The position numbers and the translations under genes were made by a program. From Tuctoria greenei (Eukaryota > Streptophyta > Magnoliopsida > Poales > Poaceae): a DNA stretch of 64,000 bases. The notes beneath the pieces are model-generated. The model worked only from the letters and a program-made list of their open reading frames with translations, was not told the origin of the DNA and made no database searches. This document shows positions 32,972-45,327 of the stretch, piece after piece. Each line of letters opens with the position of its first letter. Within the stretch, counting starts at the first letter, position 1. The stretch is taken from contig JAYESD010000001.1 in assembly GCA_036927565.1 (NCBI GenBank), positions 275,105,560 to 275,169,559 of the forward strand. The letters run 5' to 3'.

Positions 32972-35888
32972 TGTGACGCCCGGTCCCGAAAATGAACCAA
33001 GCTAACACATATGTGAGCCCAGGATGTTCAACACACATACACGAGTGATTCACAAATGATAAACATATAATTACCACAGCTCAAATTATTAAATAAGTAC
33101 TCTTATTACATAATTCATTATATCCTCGGATACAAGCCCTAATGAATATTAATGACAAGTTCAACTAATGCAGCGGTAATAAACTAATTAAGCAACTAAG
33201 CAAACTAAGCAAAAGGGATAGCGCAGCTCCATGCAACACCACAGGCAAAGCTGACGGTAGACACGGCCTAGATCTCCACATTATCGCCATTAAACTCACA
33301 ATCCTGACCTGCAACTGTTGGGGGGGATTGCAAGAGTGAGTACATGTCGTACTCAGCAAGTGTGGAAAGTATGACATGTGGCTGATTCAAATGACGACAA
33401 TAATAATGGCTAAGTGCTTAAAAGTACAGTAAAACATTTGGAAAAGCAATATATCATATTTACGTGAAGTAGACCCATCATAAACCATGTAACCATAATA
33501 ATACCAGTCCATAATTCACCATTACCAATAACCATAATCAATGTCATAAACCATAATTCCATCCATAACCATAACGATAATCATAACCATAACCATTACC
33601 AAACCATAACCATTACCAAACCATAACCATCCCAAATCCCAATTTCCCTCTAATCATGGAAGTTGTACAGGTGCTCATAACCGGGAGCACGGCTATCATG
33701 ATAGTTTTAATACTCTGCAGAGTTTGTACCACTTTACCCACGTGTTTGTGATTTCATCACCCGTCGGCGACTAAAGAACCTCCCTTATGCCAATTACACT
33801 TCCTTTGGTGTATGGCCAAGAGATCACAAAATAGCCTTTACAAAGGGATTACTAGCCTATTTAGACCCCACTGAGGTTTCACCGGTGGCGATGCCTCCAA
33901 CTGAGCACATCTTCAACCAAGGGCCCCCTCTTGAGCCATTCGGATCCCAGAGTAGCCCCACCATTCATCAACAAACCCAATCCGACTACCCCTTCCCCGA
34001 GCATCCACAATGGTCCAAACAGCACTAGCAAAGCCCTAATTAATCAGCTACGCCGCACCCATACTTGGCCTCGTGGTGGCACTGTAGTCCTGGCTTATTC
34101 TCGCATGAACCGGTCCTTAGATTTAAAGCAAGCAAACCACCATAACATCCAACCCATCCACATACCAGGCTTGCTTAGATCACCCATTACCATACCGTAT
34201 TGACCAGTTCACATTAACCAGAATATCATTAATACATAATTAAATGTGTAGTGTTGTTTTCCATCCCAATTAATTAAGCGAAGCAAAAAGGTAAAAAGTC
34301 CATCCCGACTCTCTACCATATATTCTAGGTGACAAGGGTGGTCAAACAAAACTAGTAAACTTCCTACCATAGGATTCCCATCAATTTGACACAAGCATGC
34401 AGTTTTCAAACAAAACATTTATTTTAAAAATAGGATCAATATGCATCAAGGACACTTGCCTTGCTCCGGCGGATAGGGTTGCTCAAGCGCATCGAAATCT
34501 TGATTCTGAAAATCCTCGTACACAATCTCTTGAGCACTTCCCTCTACTCGTGATCACACATACAAGAATATACATACAAATCAACACAATGCATACATAC
34601 TAACCAACATGCGATGATATGCATGCATGCAAAGTTCAATTATTAATTAACTACAGTTGTTTATTAATTAGATGCAACTAGTTCATACGTGTTCATATGA
34701 GTTTATGGGGGTTTTAACGAGAATTAATGCTGCTGAAAATAAAAAGACGACGCAACTACGATCAATTTACGTCTATTAGATTCAATATGGTCGCTAAAAT
34801 TCGCATCGGAAACATGGCCTACCGTAGATGCGATGGCTTCGATGATCGCGGAATGGGGACGATGCGTAGACGAAGTAGATGCGCAGGGTCCTCCGGCGGC
34901 ACGACGACGGCGACGCGATGGCGACGACGGTCTCCGGCAAACGGTGGGACCCTCCTCTTTTTCTTCCTCTCCTTCCCCTCTTTTTCCCTAGCGGCGCAGC
35001 TCTCTGGTGCCTCCCTTTTTCCTCTGTACCGACGTTTCTTTTCTTCTCTGGGCGGCGGCGGCTGTTCTGGGATCGGGGAAAAAAACCTACGGAGCTACGG
35101 TTGCTTTTATAGGCGGCGGGACGTATGCGTGCGGCATCCAGGGACGAGTCGGTTGCGGCCGGGAATCGCGCGCGGGAGGCTGGGCGCGTCGGGCGGCTCG
35201 CTCGGTCGGCACGGGATCGGTACGGGCGAGCGGGCGAGGTGGGAGCGCGGGAAAATCGGGCAGGCTGGCGGGGGTTTCGGCGGGAATCGGGCGCTCGGCG
35301 TGGCGGGAGTGGGGGCCACGCGGTCGGGCGCGTGAGCGCCGCGTCGGGGCTGGTCGCGCAGGCCACAGGCGCTGGGTCGCGCGCTGCGGGAGTCGGGCCC
35401 GAGAGCAGGCGGCGGGGCAGGCGCGGTCGGCGGGAATCGCGCGTTGCAGGCAGGGTGGGGTGAGCGCGGGAATCGCGGTTCGGCAGGCGGCGGGGTGGGG
35501 CTGGCGGCTCGGCCGCTGGCCAGCAGCCCTTTTCCTTTTTTTGTTTTTCTTTTTTTTTTCTTTTCTTTATATTATTATTATTATTATTTATATTTTATTT
35601 ATTTTATTTATCTTATTCATTTTATTTATTTATTATTTATTTTATATATATATATATATTATTATATATAATTTATTTATATATATTTCTTTTTATATAT
35701 TATTATTTTATTATTGATTATTATTTAGCTATACTTATTCCCTATTACAACTTTTATGCTATTATTTTCTTTTTTCTTCTTTTTGCTACACCATATATGT
35801 ATGTTTTATCTTTTATTATTTTCCTTTTATCCTACTAATGTTTAATGCATGATCATGTATGCAGGATGCGAAAATTTAGGGTGTTACA
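32972..35888 (-). repeat. 3' LTR of element B, 2917 bp
   Basis: It runs from TGTGACGCCC to GGGTGTTACA. U3 shows the same AT-rich (35540-35740) and GC-rich (35105-35525) blocks as element A. A TATA box, TATAAAAG on the minus strand, is at 35104-35111, and an ACCATA tract is at about 33480-33635. Confidence 0.94.
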
Positions 35889-36829
35889 AACCTACCCCCC
35901 TTAAAGTGAATCTCGCCCTCGAGATTCGATAGCGTGGAGAAAAGGTGAGGGAATTCTGCCTTCAAGTCTTCTTCACGTTCCCATGTAGCTTCGGCTTCCG
36001 TATGGTGTTTCCATTGCACTTTGCACCAACGGATCCTCTTATTTCTCGTAACCCTTTCCTTTACGTCCAAGATCTTGATAGGTTGCTCGACATAAGACAA
36101 ATCCTCTTGAAGTTCTAATTCTTCCATCGGCACTTGTTCTTCCGGTACCCTGAGACATTTCTTGAGTTGAGAAACATGAAACACATCATGTACGTCTGAA
36201 AGATGAGCTGGCATCTCCAACTTATATGATACTTCTCCTCTTTTGTCCAAAATCTTGAATGGTCCAACATAACGTGGTGTGAGCTTGCCTTTTATGTTAA
36301 ACCTCTTATGACCTCTTATAGGTGACACCTTGAGGTAAACAAAATCTCCTATTTCAAAGGCTAATTTCCTTCTCCTATTGTCCGCATAGCCTTTTTGTCT
36401 TGATTGGGCAGCCCTCAAGTTTTCCCGTATTATTTGGACTTGCCTTTCAGCTTCTTGTAACACGTCGGGACCAAACACTTGATTCTCTCCGGTTTCATTC
36501 CAAAACAAGGGAGTCCTACACTTCCTTCCGTACAATGCTTCGTAGGGTGACATTTTCAGACTTGCTTGATAGCTATTGTTGTACGAGAATTCAGCGTACG
36601 TCAAACTTTTATCCCAACTTTTCCCATGCTTTAATGCACAAGCTCTTAACATGTCTTCCAAAATTTGGTTGGTCCTCTCGGTTTGTCCATCTGTTTGAGG
36701 GTGATACGCCGAACTGAAGTTCAACCTTGTTCCCATTGCTTCATGCAATTTCTGCCAAAATCTGGAGGTAAACTGAGAACCTCTATCCGAGACTATCTTC
36801 TTTGGTACTCCATGTCGACACACAATATG
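35876..36829 (-). pseudogene. Element B integrase C-terminal part with chromodomain (315 codons)
   Basis: It is in frame with the upstream 1140-codon ORF but separated by a TAG near 36830, where A has a Glu codon. It contains SDRGSQF (about residues 9-15), GQTERTN with the catalytic Glu (about 46-52), and the integrase C-terminal domain (GDFVYLKVSPI, about 161-171). The chromodomain is at about 245-300 (IRWCKVQWKHHTEAEATWE). The stop codon TAA at 35876-35878 lies inside the 3' LTR, four codons in. Confidence 0.92.
35889..35902 (-). other. Polypurine tract of element B
   Basis: The minus strand reads AAGGGGGGTAGGTT, identical to that of A. Confidence 0.9.
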
Positions 36830-39800
36830 CTACATATACAATTCTGCTAGCTTCACGGTGGTATATGTGGTCTTGACAGGAATGAAGTGAGCTGATTTTG
36901 TCAATCGATCCACGATTACCCAAATCGAGTCATATCCGGACTGTGTACGTGGTAATCCAACTATAAAGTCCATACCAATCTCTTCCCACTTCCACTCCGG
37001 AATCTTTAATGGTTGCAATAATCCAGCTGGCCTTTGGTGTTCTGCTTTAACTCGTTGGCACACATCACACAATGCAACATATTCGGCTATGTCCTTTTTC
37101 ATGTTGGCCCACCAGTAGCATGTCTTTAAGTCCTTGTACATCTTCGTACAGCCAGGATGAATTGAGTAAGGCGAGTCATGTGCCTCCTTCAATATCATTT
37201 CCCGAATATGCCTCACATTAGGTACCACAATCCTCTTTCCAAGCCATAAGGTACCCTGTTCGTCCTCATCAAATCTGAATTCTCTTCCTTCTTGGGTCCT
37301 TTCCTTGATTTCCTGTATTTCCTTGTCCTTTGTCTGTCCTTCCCGTATTTCCTGCTCTAATGTTGGGTTGACTTCCATCGTTCCCATCTCATTTATGAAT
37401 CCAAGGTTGAACCGTTCAAACTCCTTGCATAACTCGGATGGCAGTTCTCGGACTGTGAGTTGGTGGCTTACTCCTTTTCGGCTCAAAGCATCGGCCACTA
37501 CATTGGCCTTCCCTGGGTGATAGTTGATTCCCACGTCATAATCCTTGATGAGCTCCAACCATCGGTGTTGCCTCAGATTCAGATCTGTTTGCGTAAATAA
37601 GTACTTGAGACTCTTGTGATCCGTATAAATCTCACATCGGTGACAAAAAACATAGTGTCTCCATATCTTCAAGGCGTGTACCACGGCTGCGAGTTCAAGG
37701 TCGTGTGTAGGATAATTCAACTCATGTTTCTTTAGTTGCCTCGATGCATAAGCTACCACTTGGCCTTCTTGCATGAGCACACATCCTAATCCTTGTCTTG
37801 ATGCATCACAATATATATCAAAACTCTTGCTCACGTCCGGTAATACTAACACCGGCGCGGTTGTCAACCTTTTCTTCAACTCCTCAAAACTATTTTGACA
37901 AGCTTCAGTCCATTGGAACGCCTTTCCCTTCATTAGCAATTCCGACATAGGCTTGGCTATCTTGGAAAAATCCTTGATAAATCGACGGTAATATCCAGCC
38001 ATTCCAAGAAAACTCTTTATTTCCTTGACGTTCTGTGGCGGTTCCCACTTCAAAACGTCTCTCACTTTTCCGGGGTCAACCGATACTCCTCCTCCTGAGA
38101 TTATATGACACAAAAATGGCACCTCTTTCAACCAAAACTGGCACTTGCTGAACTTGGCATACAATTGATGCTCCCTCAATTTCTGCAACGTAAGCCTCAA
38201 GTGTTCCTCATGTTCCTTCTCATCCTTCGAGTAGATCATAATATCATCAATAAACACCACAACGAACTTGTCCAAGTACTCCATGAAGACTTTATTCATG
38301 AGGTACATAAAGTAGGCAGACACATTTGTCAATCCAAAGGACATCACGGTATACTCATAAGATCCATATTGTGTCCTAAAAGCTGTCTTGGGTATGTCCG
38401 ATGGTCTAATCTTCATTTGAAAATAACCTGACCTCAAATCAATCTTAGAAAACACACAGGCACCTTTCATCTGATCAAACAAATCCTCTATACAGGGCAA
38501 GGTGTACCTGTTCTTGATTGTTACCTTGTTGAGAGCTCGGTAATCCACGCACATCCTTTGGGATCCATCCTTCTTGTCCACAAACAGAACGGGTGCTCCC
38601 CAAGGTGAAGTGACAGGGCGAATAAAAACCTTCTCTAATTGCTCTTGAATTTGCTTCATGAGCTCCGCTAATTCCATAGGAGGCATCCTATACGGCCTCT
38701 TAGCTATAGGTGCAGTTCCAGGTATTAAATCAATAACAAACTCAATGTCTCGATCAGGTGGCATACCTGGCAACTCATCCGGAAACACATCCAAAAATTC
38801 ACACACTACCGGAATCTCTTCAATTGCGGCACCGTCCATATGGTTCAATTCCAATTGCTTCGGTGCGGTTTGAGATGCTTCAAATTCTACGGTGATCCCT
38901 TCCTCATTAGTCAACTTCACCATCTTTGTGGCACACTCAATAACTCCATTGTGCTTCCTCAACCAGTCCATACCAAGTATAATATCCAACCCTTGAGAAT
39001 CCAAAACAATGAGGTTGGCGGAGAAGTCTACCCCCCTTATTCTAAGGCTTACTTTTGGACATACTATATTTATACTCATCTCTCCTCCAGGAGACTTAAC
39101 CAATAGAGTAAACTTCATATGAGAGATAGGCAAACTATACTTGGCAATATACTTCGATGCAATGAATGAATGTGATGCTCCAAAATCAAATAACATAGTC
39201 GCAGGGTTGGAGTTGGCGAGAAACATACCAATGACCACATCATCCGCTTGTTGAGCATCCTCTGTAGAGACATGGTTCACGTTGCCACGAGCAAAATTCT
39301 GCTGTCCACGTCTTCCTTGTGGCTGTCCTCCATTGGGTCTTGAGTTTTGCCTCGGCGCATTGCTTCCTTGACCAAGGCCTGACTTAGGATAATGATGCGC
39401 AAAGTGTCCAGCTTCTCCACAAGTATAACACTTCTTAACTCCACCAGAATTATTGGGACGAGCTTGGTTTTGAACATTGCCTCCAGGAAAATCAGCACGA
39501 GGTGCATAAGGCATTGGAGGCCTAGGTGCTTGCATGATAGGACGCTGCTGCACAAACTGAGTTGGGCGTGGTGCATAACCAGGGCGCTGAGCAGGAATTG
39601 AGGAGCTGTAATGGGGTGCATTGGGTGGTGCAAGGCGAGGGCGCACATTACTTCCTTGTTGCTGTCCTTGATATGGCGCCTTCCTCTTGATTTCTTGCTC
39701 CATCTCACGAATCTTGTTCTCAACCACAATTGCTTTGTCCACAAGCTTCTGAAAATTGGCATAATCGCAGTTGAGTAGTTGCACTTGGATCTCATTGTTC

Positions 39801-40252
39801 AAGCCTCTCATGAACAAATATTGCTTCCGGCTGTCCCGACTAACATCCTCAGGCGCATATCTTGAGAGTTGAGTGAACTTATTGAGATATTCACTCACGC
39901 TTGATTTTCCTTGTCTCAAGTTCTCAAATTCTTGCCTCTTCAAGATCATAACACCTTCCGGCACATAATGAGAACGGAAACTCTCCTTGAATTCCGCCCA
40001 GGTGATCCTCTCTTGATCCTCATGAGCATTGCATAGTGAATCCCACCATTCGGCAGCTGCTCCAACGAGTTGATGAGAAGCAAATAGGACCTTCTCTCGA
40101 TCACTGCATTGGACGATAGCAAGTTTCTTCTCCACGGACTTGAGCCAATCATCAGCATCCATAGGGTCAGCAGCTTGAGCAAAGGTTGGCGGCCTAGTCC
40201 TCATGAACTTTCCCAATCGGTTATGAGGAGGCGGGGGTGGCGGTGGAGGCAT
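36830..40252 (-). CDS. Element B gag-pol, 1140-codon open frame (Gag core to integrase core)
   Basis: This is the longest ORF of the window. It covers the Gag core (about residues 35-180), a zinc knuckle at about 275-288, protease at about 356, and RT at about 520-720 with catalytic F-I-D-D near 667. RNase H carries CDAS near 815, and the integrase zinc finger (HPGCTKMYKDLKTCYWW, CDVC) and first catalytic Asp (MDFIVGLP) follow. Two replacements hit conserved sites. The last zinc ligand of the CCHC is Tyr (CYTCGEAGHFAHHY), and the protease D-S-G reads D-F-G. It is truncated at the C-terminus by the TAG near 36830 and lacks the first 60 or so residues because of a 1-nt deletion near 40285. Confidence 0.93.
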   Translation of the reverse strand: MPPPPPPPPHNRLGKFMRTRPPTFAQAADPMDADDWLKSVEKKLAIVQCSDREKVLFASHQLVGAAAEWWDSLCNAHEDQERITWAEFKESFRSHYVPEGVMILKRQEFENLRQGKSSVSEYLNKFTQLSRYAPEDVSRDSRKQYLFMRGLNNEIQVQLLNCDYANFQKLVDKAIVVENKIREMEQEIKRKAPYQGQQQGSNVRPRLAPPNAPHYSSSIPAQRPGYAPRPTQFVQQRPIMQAPRPPMPYAPRADFPGGNVQNQARPNNSGGVKKCYTCGEAGHFAHHYPKSGLGQGSNAPRQNSRPNGGQPQGRRGQQNFARGNVNHVSTEDAQQADDVVIGMFLANSNPATMLFDFGASHSFIASKYIAKYSLPISHMKFTLLVKSPGGEMSINIVCPKVSLRIRGVDFSANLIVLDSQGLDIILGMDWLRKHNGVIECATKMVKLTNEEGITVEFEASQTAPKQLELNHMDGAAIEEIPVVCEFLDVFPDELPGMPPDRDIEFVIDLIPGTAPIAKRPYRMPPMELAELMKQIQEQLEKVFIRPVTSPWGAPVLFVDKKDGSQRMCVDYRALNKVTIKNRYTLPCIEDLFDQMKGACVFSKIDLRSGYFQMKIRPSDIPKTAFRTQYGSYEYTVMSFGLTNVSAYFMYLMNKVFMEYLDKFVVVFIDDIMIYSKDEKEHEEHLRLTLQKLREHQLYAKFSKCQFWLKEVPFLCHIISGGGVSVDPGKVRDVLKWEPPQNVKEIKSFLGMAGYYRRFIKDFSKIAKPMSELLMKGKAFQWTEACQNSFEELKKRLTTAPVLVLPDVSKSFDIYCDASRQGLGCVLMQEGQVVAYASRQLKKHELNYPTHDLELAAVVHALKIWRHYVFCHRCEIYTDHKSLKYLFTQTDLNLRQHRWLELIKDYDVGINYHPGKANVVADALSRKGVSHQLTVRELPSELCKEFERFNLGFINEMGTMEVNPTLEQEIREGQTKDKEIQEIKERTQEGREFRFDEDEQGTLWLGKRIVVPNVRHIREMILKEAHDSPYSIHPGCTKMYKDLKTCYWWANMKKDIAEYVALCDVCQRVKAEHQRPAGLLQPLKIPEWKWEEIGMDFIVGLPRTQSGYDSIWVIVDRLTKSAHFIPVKTTYTTVKLAELYM

Positions 40253-40449
40253 GTGGGGCTGATTGTTGATATTGGCAGCCTGCAGCTGCCCATTGTTTGT
40301 ATCATGGTCTGCATGAGCTGGTTTTGCATAGCCAATAGCTGCTCAATGTTGATAGCTCCATGAGCAGGTCCTTGTCCATTGTTGTTTTGAGGTACTCCAT
40401 GGTTCTCCTCCTCGTCATTGACATCCCTCTGATTGCGAGTCCTAACCAT
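40253..40449 (-). pseudogene. Element B gag N-terminus, out of frame with the main ORF
   Basis: It starts MVRTRNQRDVNDEEE at 40449 as in A, and runs to about 40290, where a 1-nt deletion relative to A (GCCCATTG against GTCCCATGG) throws it out of frame. The main ORF picks up at 40252 in the Pro/His-rich stretch. Confidence 0.85.
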
Positions 40450-40701
40450 CTGAAGAAAAGCAATAGGTAAGAATTAGAGAACGTCTCCAACTATATGCAT
40501 CAAGGGATATGAAATTAACCAGCTAGCTACACAAGCCTAGGTGGACATGGCAATGCTAAAGCATCCCAAAATCCTCTATTAAGCACACAAGCAAACAATA
40601 TATATATAGCAAACAGCACACCAAGCAAAAACACATCGATTCCTGAGTGCTCCTATGTGCTCTAAAGTGTCCATTCTATCTAGGCTACATCCTACGGTCA
40701 A

Positions 40702-40719
40702 CCTATGGCTCTGATATCA
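40702..40719 (-). other. Primer-binding site of element B
   Basis: The minus strand reads TGATATCAGAGCCATAGG, the initiator-Met PBS with a G to A change at position 3, near the tRNA 3' end pairing. Confidence 0.85.
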
Positions 40720-40722
40720 ATC

Positions 40723-43636
40723 TGTGACGCCCAGTTCCGAAAATGAACCAAGCTAACGCATATGTGTGCCCAGGATGTTCAACACACATACACGAGTGAT
40801 TCACAAATGATAAACAGATAATTACCACATCTCAAATTATTAAATAAGTACTCTTATTACATAATTCATTATATCCTCGGATACAAGCCCTAATGAATAT
40901 TAATGACAGGTTCAACTAATGCAGCGGTAATAAACTAATTAAGCAACTAAGCAAACTAAGCAAAAGGGATAGCGCAGCTCCATACAACACCACAGGCAAA
41001 GCTGACGGTAGACACGGCCTAGATCTCCACATTATCGCCATTAAACCCACAATCCTGACCTGCAACTGTTGGGGGGAATTGCAAGAGTGAGTACATGTCG
41101 TACTCAGCAAGTGTGGAAAGTATGACATGTGGCTGATTCAAATGATGACAATAATAATGGCTAAGTGCTTAAAAGTACAGTAAAACATTTGGAAAAGCAA
41201 TATATCATATTTATGTGAAGTAGACCCATCATAAACCATGTAACCATAATAATACCAGTCCATAATTCACCATTACCAATAACCATAATCAATGTCAAAA
41301 ACCATAATTCCATCCATAACCATAACCATTACCAAACCATAACCATTACCAAACCATAACCATTACCAAACCATAACCATCCCAAATCCCAATTTCCCTC
41401 TAATCATGGAAGTTGTCCAGGTGCTCATAACCGGGAGCACGGCTATCATGATAGTTTTAATACTCTGCAGAGTTTGTACCACTTTACCCACGTGCTTGTG
41501 ATTTCATCACCTGTCGGCGACTAAAGAACCTCCCTTATGCCAATTACACTTCCTTTGGTGTATGGCCAAGAGATCACAAAATAGCCTTTACAAAGGGATT
41601 ACTAGCCTATTTAGACCCCACTGAGGTTTCACCAGTGGCGATGCCTCCAACTGAGCACATCTTCAACCAAGGGTCCCCTCTTGAGCCATTCGGATCCCAG
41701 GGTAGCGCCACCATTCATCAACAAACCCAATCCGACTACCCCTTCCCCGAGCATCCACAATGGTCCAAACAGCACTAGCAAAGCCCTAATTAATCAGCTA
41801 CACCGCACCCATACTTGGCCTCGTGGTGGCACTGTAGTCCTGGCTTATTCTCGCATGAACCGGTCCTTAGATCTAAAGCAAGCAAACCACCATAACATCC
41901 AACCAATCCACATACCAGGCTTGCTTAGATCACCCATTACCATACCGTATTGACCAGTTCACATTAACTAGAATATCATTAATACATAATTAAATGTGTA
42001 GTGTTGTTTTCCATCCCAATTAATTAAGCGAAGCAAAAAGGTAAAAAGTCCATCCCGACTCTCTACCATATATTCCAGGTGACAAGGGTGGTCAAACAAA
42101 ACTAGTAAACTTCCTACCATAGGATTCCCATCAATTTGACACAAGCATGCAGTTTTCAAACAAAACATTTATTTTAAAAGCAGGATCAATATGCTTCAAG
42201 GACACTTGCCTTGCTCCGGCGGATAGGGTTGCTCAAGCGCTTCGAAATCTTGATTCTGAAAATCCTCGTACACAATCTCTTGAGCACTTCCCTCTACTCA
42301 TGATCACACATACAAGAATATACATACAAATCAACACAATGCATACATACTAACCAACATGCGATGATATGCATGCATGCAAAGTTCAATTATTAATTAA
42401 CTACAGTTGTTTATTAATTAGATGCAACTAGTTCATACGTGTTCATATGAGTTTATGGGGGTTTTAACGAGAATTAATGCTGCTGAAAATAAAAAGACGA
42501 CGCAACTACGATCAATTTACGTCTATTAGATTAAATATGGTCGCTAAAATTCGCATCGGAAACATGGCCTACCGTAGATGCGATGGCTTCGATGATCGCG
42601 GAATGGGGACGATGCGTAGACGAAGTAGATGCGCAGGGTCCTCCAGCGGCACGACGACGGCGACGCGATGGCGACGACGATCTCCGGCGAATGGTGGGAC
42701 CCTCCTCTTTTTCTTCCTCTCCTTCCCCTCTTTTCCCTAGCGTCGCAGCTCTCTGGTGCCTCCCTTTTTCCTCTGTACCAGCGTTTCTTTTCTTCTCTGG
42801 GCGGCGGCGGCTGTTCTAGGATCGGGGAAAAAAACCTATGGAGCTACGGTTTCTTTTATAGGCAGCGGGACGTACGCGTGCGGCATCCAGGGACGAGTCG
42901 GTTGCGGTCGGGAATCGCGCGCGGGAGGCTGGGCGCGTCGGGCGGCTCGCTCGGTCGGCGCGGGATCGGTACGGGCAAGAGGGCGAGGTGGGAGCGCGGG
43001 AAAATCGGGCGGGCTGGCGGGGGTTTCGGCGGGAATCGGGCGCTCGGCGCGGCGGGAGTGGGGGCCACGCGGTCGGGCGCGTGAGCGCCGCGTCGGGGCT
43101 GGTCGCGCGGGCCACGGGCGCTGGGTCACGCGCTGCGGGAGTCGGGCCCGGGAGCAGGCGGCGGGGCAGGCGCGGCCGGCGGGAATCGCGCGTTGCAGGC
43201 GGGGTGGGGTGGGCGCGGGAATCGCGGTTCGGCAGGCGGCGGGGTGGGGCTGGCGGCTCGGCCGCTGGCCAGCAGCCCTTTTCTTTTTTTTTTCTTTTTT
43301 TTCTTTTATTTATATTATTATTATTATATTTTATTATTTATATTTTATTTATTTTATTTATCTTATTCATTTTATTTATTTATTATTTATTTTATATTTT
43401 TTTTTATTATTATATATAGTTTATTTATATATATTTCTTTTTATACATTATTATTTTATTATTGATTATTATTTCGCTATACTTATTCCCTATTACAACT
43501 TTTATGCTATTATTTTCTTTTTTCTTCTTTTTGCTACACCATATATGTATGTTTTATCTTTTATTATTTTCCTTTTATCCTACTAATGTTTAATGCATGA
43601 TCATGTATGCAGGATGCGAAAATTTAGTGTGTTACA
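40723..43636 (-). repeat. 5' LTR of element B, 2914 bp
   Basis: It runs from TGTGACGCCC to GTGTGTTACA and pairs with 32972-35888. The AT-rich block (43290-43500), GC-rich block (42855-43280), TATA box at 42853-42860 and ACCATA tract (41225-41380) are at the same places. Confidence 0.94.
42853..42860 (-). promoter_or_regulatory. TATA box of the B 5' LTR
   Basis: The minus strand reads TATAAAAG at the border of the GC-rich block, conserved in the 3' LTR at 35104-35111. Confidence 0.65.
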
Positions 43637-44653
43637 TGAGCTCCTCGCAAAATCCATGGAGGCGAGTGTGGGAACCACGCGTCTTCTCTCACGTTGGTTG
43701 GTAAAGCCTTCCAGCATGGCTTTTAGTGGCCTACAGCACTCCAGGATGCAGTTGAGCTGGTAAAAAAGTGTGAAGCGTGCCAGTTCCACGCTATACAGAT
43801 TCACACACCAGCTCAGGTGGACATATTGGGACCTTTCCCAAAAGCTATCGGAGGTTATAGGTTCCTGTACATCGCCATCGACAAGTTCACTAAGTGATCG
43901 GAAGCTACTCCAGTTGTGACAATCAACAAGCAATCTGCTATCAAGTTCTTGAAGTCCATAGTCTGCAGATTTGGAGTTCCGAACAGTCATCACTAACAAC
44001 AGAACCCAATTCACAAGTGGAGCATTCCAAGAGTATTGTGAAGATCTTAGCATATAAGTCAGCTATGCATCAGTAGCTCACACTGCAAGTAATGGCCAAG
44101 CCGAGAGAGCCAATGCAGAGATACTAAAAGGACTCAAGACGTGCACACACGAGTGCCTGAAAAAACACGGAGCCAACTGGATGAAGAGCTTCTGTCTGCA
44201 CTATGGGCAAGCAGGACAACACCTAACTGGTCAACTGGAGAGACACCCTTCTTTCTAGTGTATAGAGCTGAAGCGGTCCTTCCTCCGGAGATCACCATGG
44301 GGTCACTCCGAGTCCGGACCTTCGACGAAGCCACGCAGGACAAGCTCCGACGTGAGGACCTAGACCTCTTCGATGAGGGAAGGTGCCAAGCAGTTGTTCG
44401 GAACGCACGATACCGCCAGTCGCTCCAACGCTATCATCAAAGGTTTGTGCACAACCGGTAGCTTGAAGAAGGTGATCTGATGTTGCGGAGAATACTGACT
44501 CGAGAAGGGATGAACAAACTCTCCCCAAGATGGGAAGGTACCTTACGAGTTATCAAAGTTTCCCACCCCGGATTCGTTCGCTTGGCAATAGAGGATGGGA
44601 CCCCGCTTCCAAATCCATGGAACATCGAGCACCTTCATAAGTTCTATGCTTAG
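43637..44653 (+). pseudogene. Element C integrase, continuation after B, decayed
   Basis: The zinc-finger end (KKCEACQFHA at about 43765-43794) and a stretch IHTPAQ lead directly to VDILGPFPKAIGGYRF with the first catalytic Asp; some 20 codons usual between them are missing. After FTK there is a TGA, then shifted frames through the second catalytic motif (43990-44140). The C-terminal region is readable in 44141-44461 (ATGETPF-like STGETPFFLVYRAEAVLPPEI) and ends near 44653 with NIEHLHKFYA and a TAG. Tat-type integrases lack a chromodomain, as here. Confidence 0.82.
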
Positions 44654-45327
44654 TTTTACAGAGGTGAGTATGTACTTACATATAATGTAAATTATAGAGT
44701 CTATGGACAGAGTCGGGTAGGTCCTCAAGAAGAACATTCGGACCCCTCCGGGAAGGTCCGGACAGTTCAAGCACACTTGACTTGATCCTTGTATTTTAAG
44801 TGTAGCTTACCTACCCTGGGTTAAAACAATATGAACAGCACGCTTAGCCTGGTTTCGTACCCTAAGTGTGTCCTTGTCTCCCCTGTAATTCAGACCTATA
44901 ATGAAAGACATTGTTATGTAAAAACAGCCTCCACGTGCATTAATTTTGTACATGCTCATTTCTTTTTATTATCTTTTCCTTCTTGTCTATAACGAAGTTG
45001 TGCAATTCTTTTTATGGTCTACTCGCCTGAAAGCCAAAGATAATGAAAGGTCTGGAGTGTGCTATCAACTTGGACTGGTCAAGCACCCTAAGTACGCCAC
45101 TCTACCTACATTTCGGCACGTCTCAGTAGGGCGGGTCCGGAAGGCAATCGGACCTAAAGAGATTGTATTAATATACTTGTTATCATGTTGAATTCCTTTG
45201 GATCTAAAATTCATAAGAAAAATAAGCCACAAACAAGTTATAGACGAGAGGACGAATTTTTCTGCGTTTCTTGTCTTTAATGCGAAGGAAAAATGAAAAA
45301 CTTATGGTGATGGTGGTCTATGCCGAA
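44654..45327 (+). other. Element C spacer after pol, no gene supported
   Basis: Non-coding. It includes a palindromic GGACCCCTCCGGGAAGGTCC-like unit at 44737-44762, the same unit as in the RNase H insert, and a stretch of moderate composition. No domain was seen. Confidence 0.5.

Larger units (their letters stand above)
32972..43636 (-). mobile_element. Element B: Tekay-type Ty3/gypsy chromovirus, nearly intact, nested in C
   Basis: LTRs of 2917 bp (32972-35888) and 2914 bp (40723-43636) are almost identical. They enclose a minus-strand gag-pol with one frameshift in gag and one stop in integrase. The flanking 5-mers are TAAGC and TGAGC; the C reading frame supports TGAGC as the original, so the left copy has one later change. 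A and B belong to the same family, since even their U3 regions align. Confidence 0.95.
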
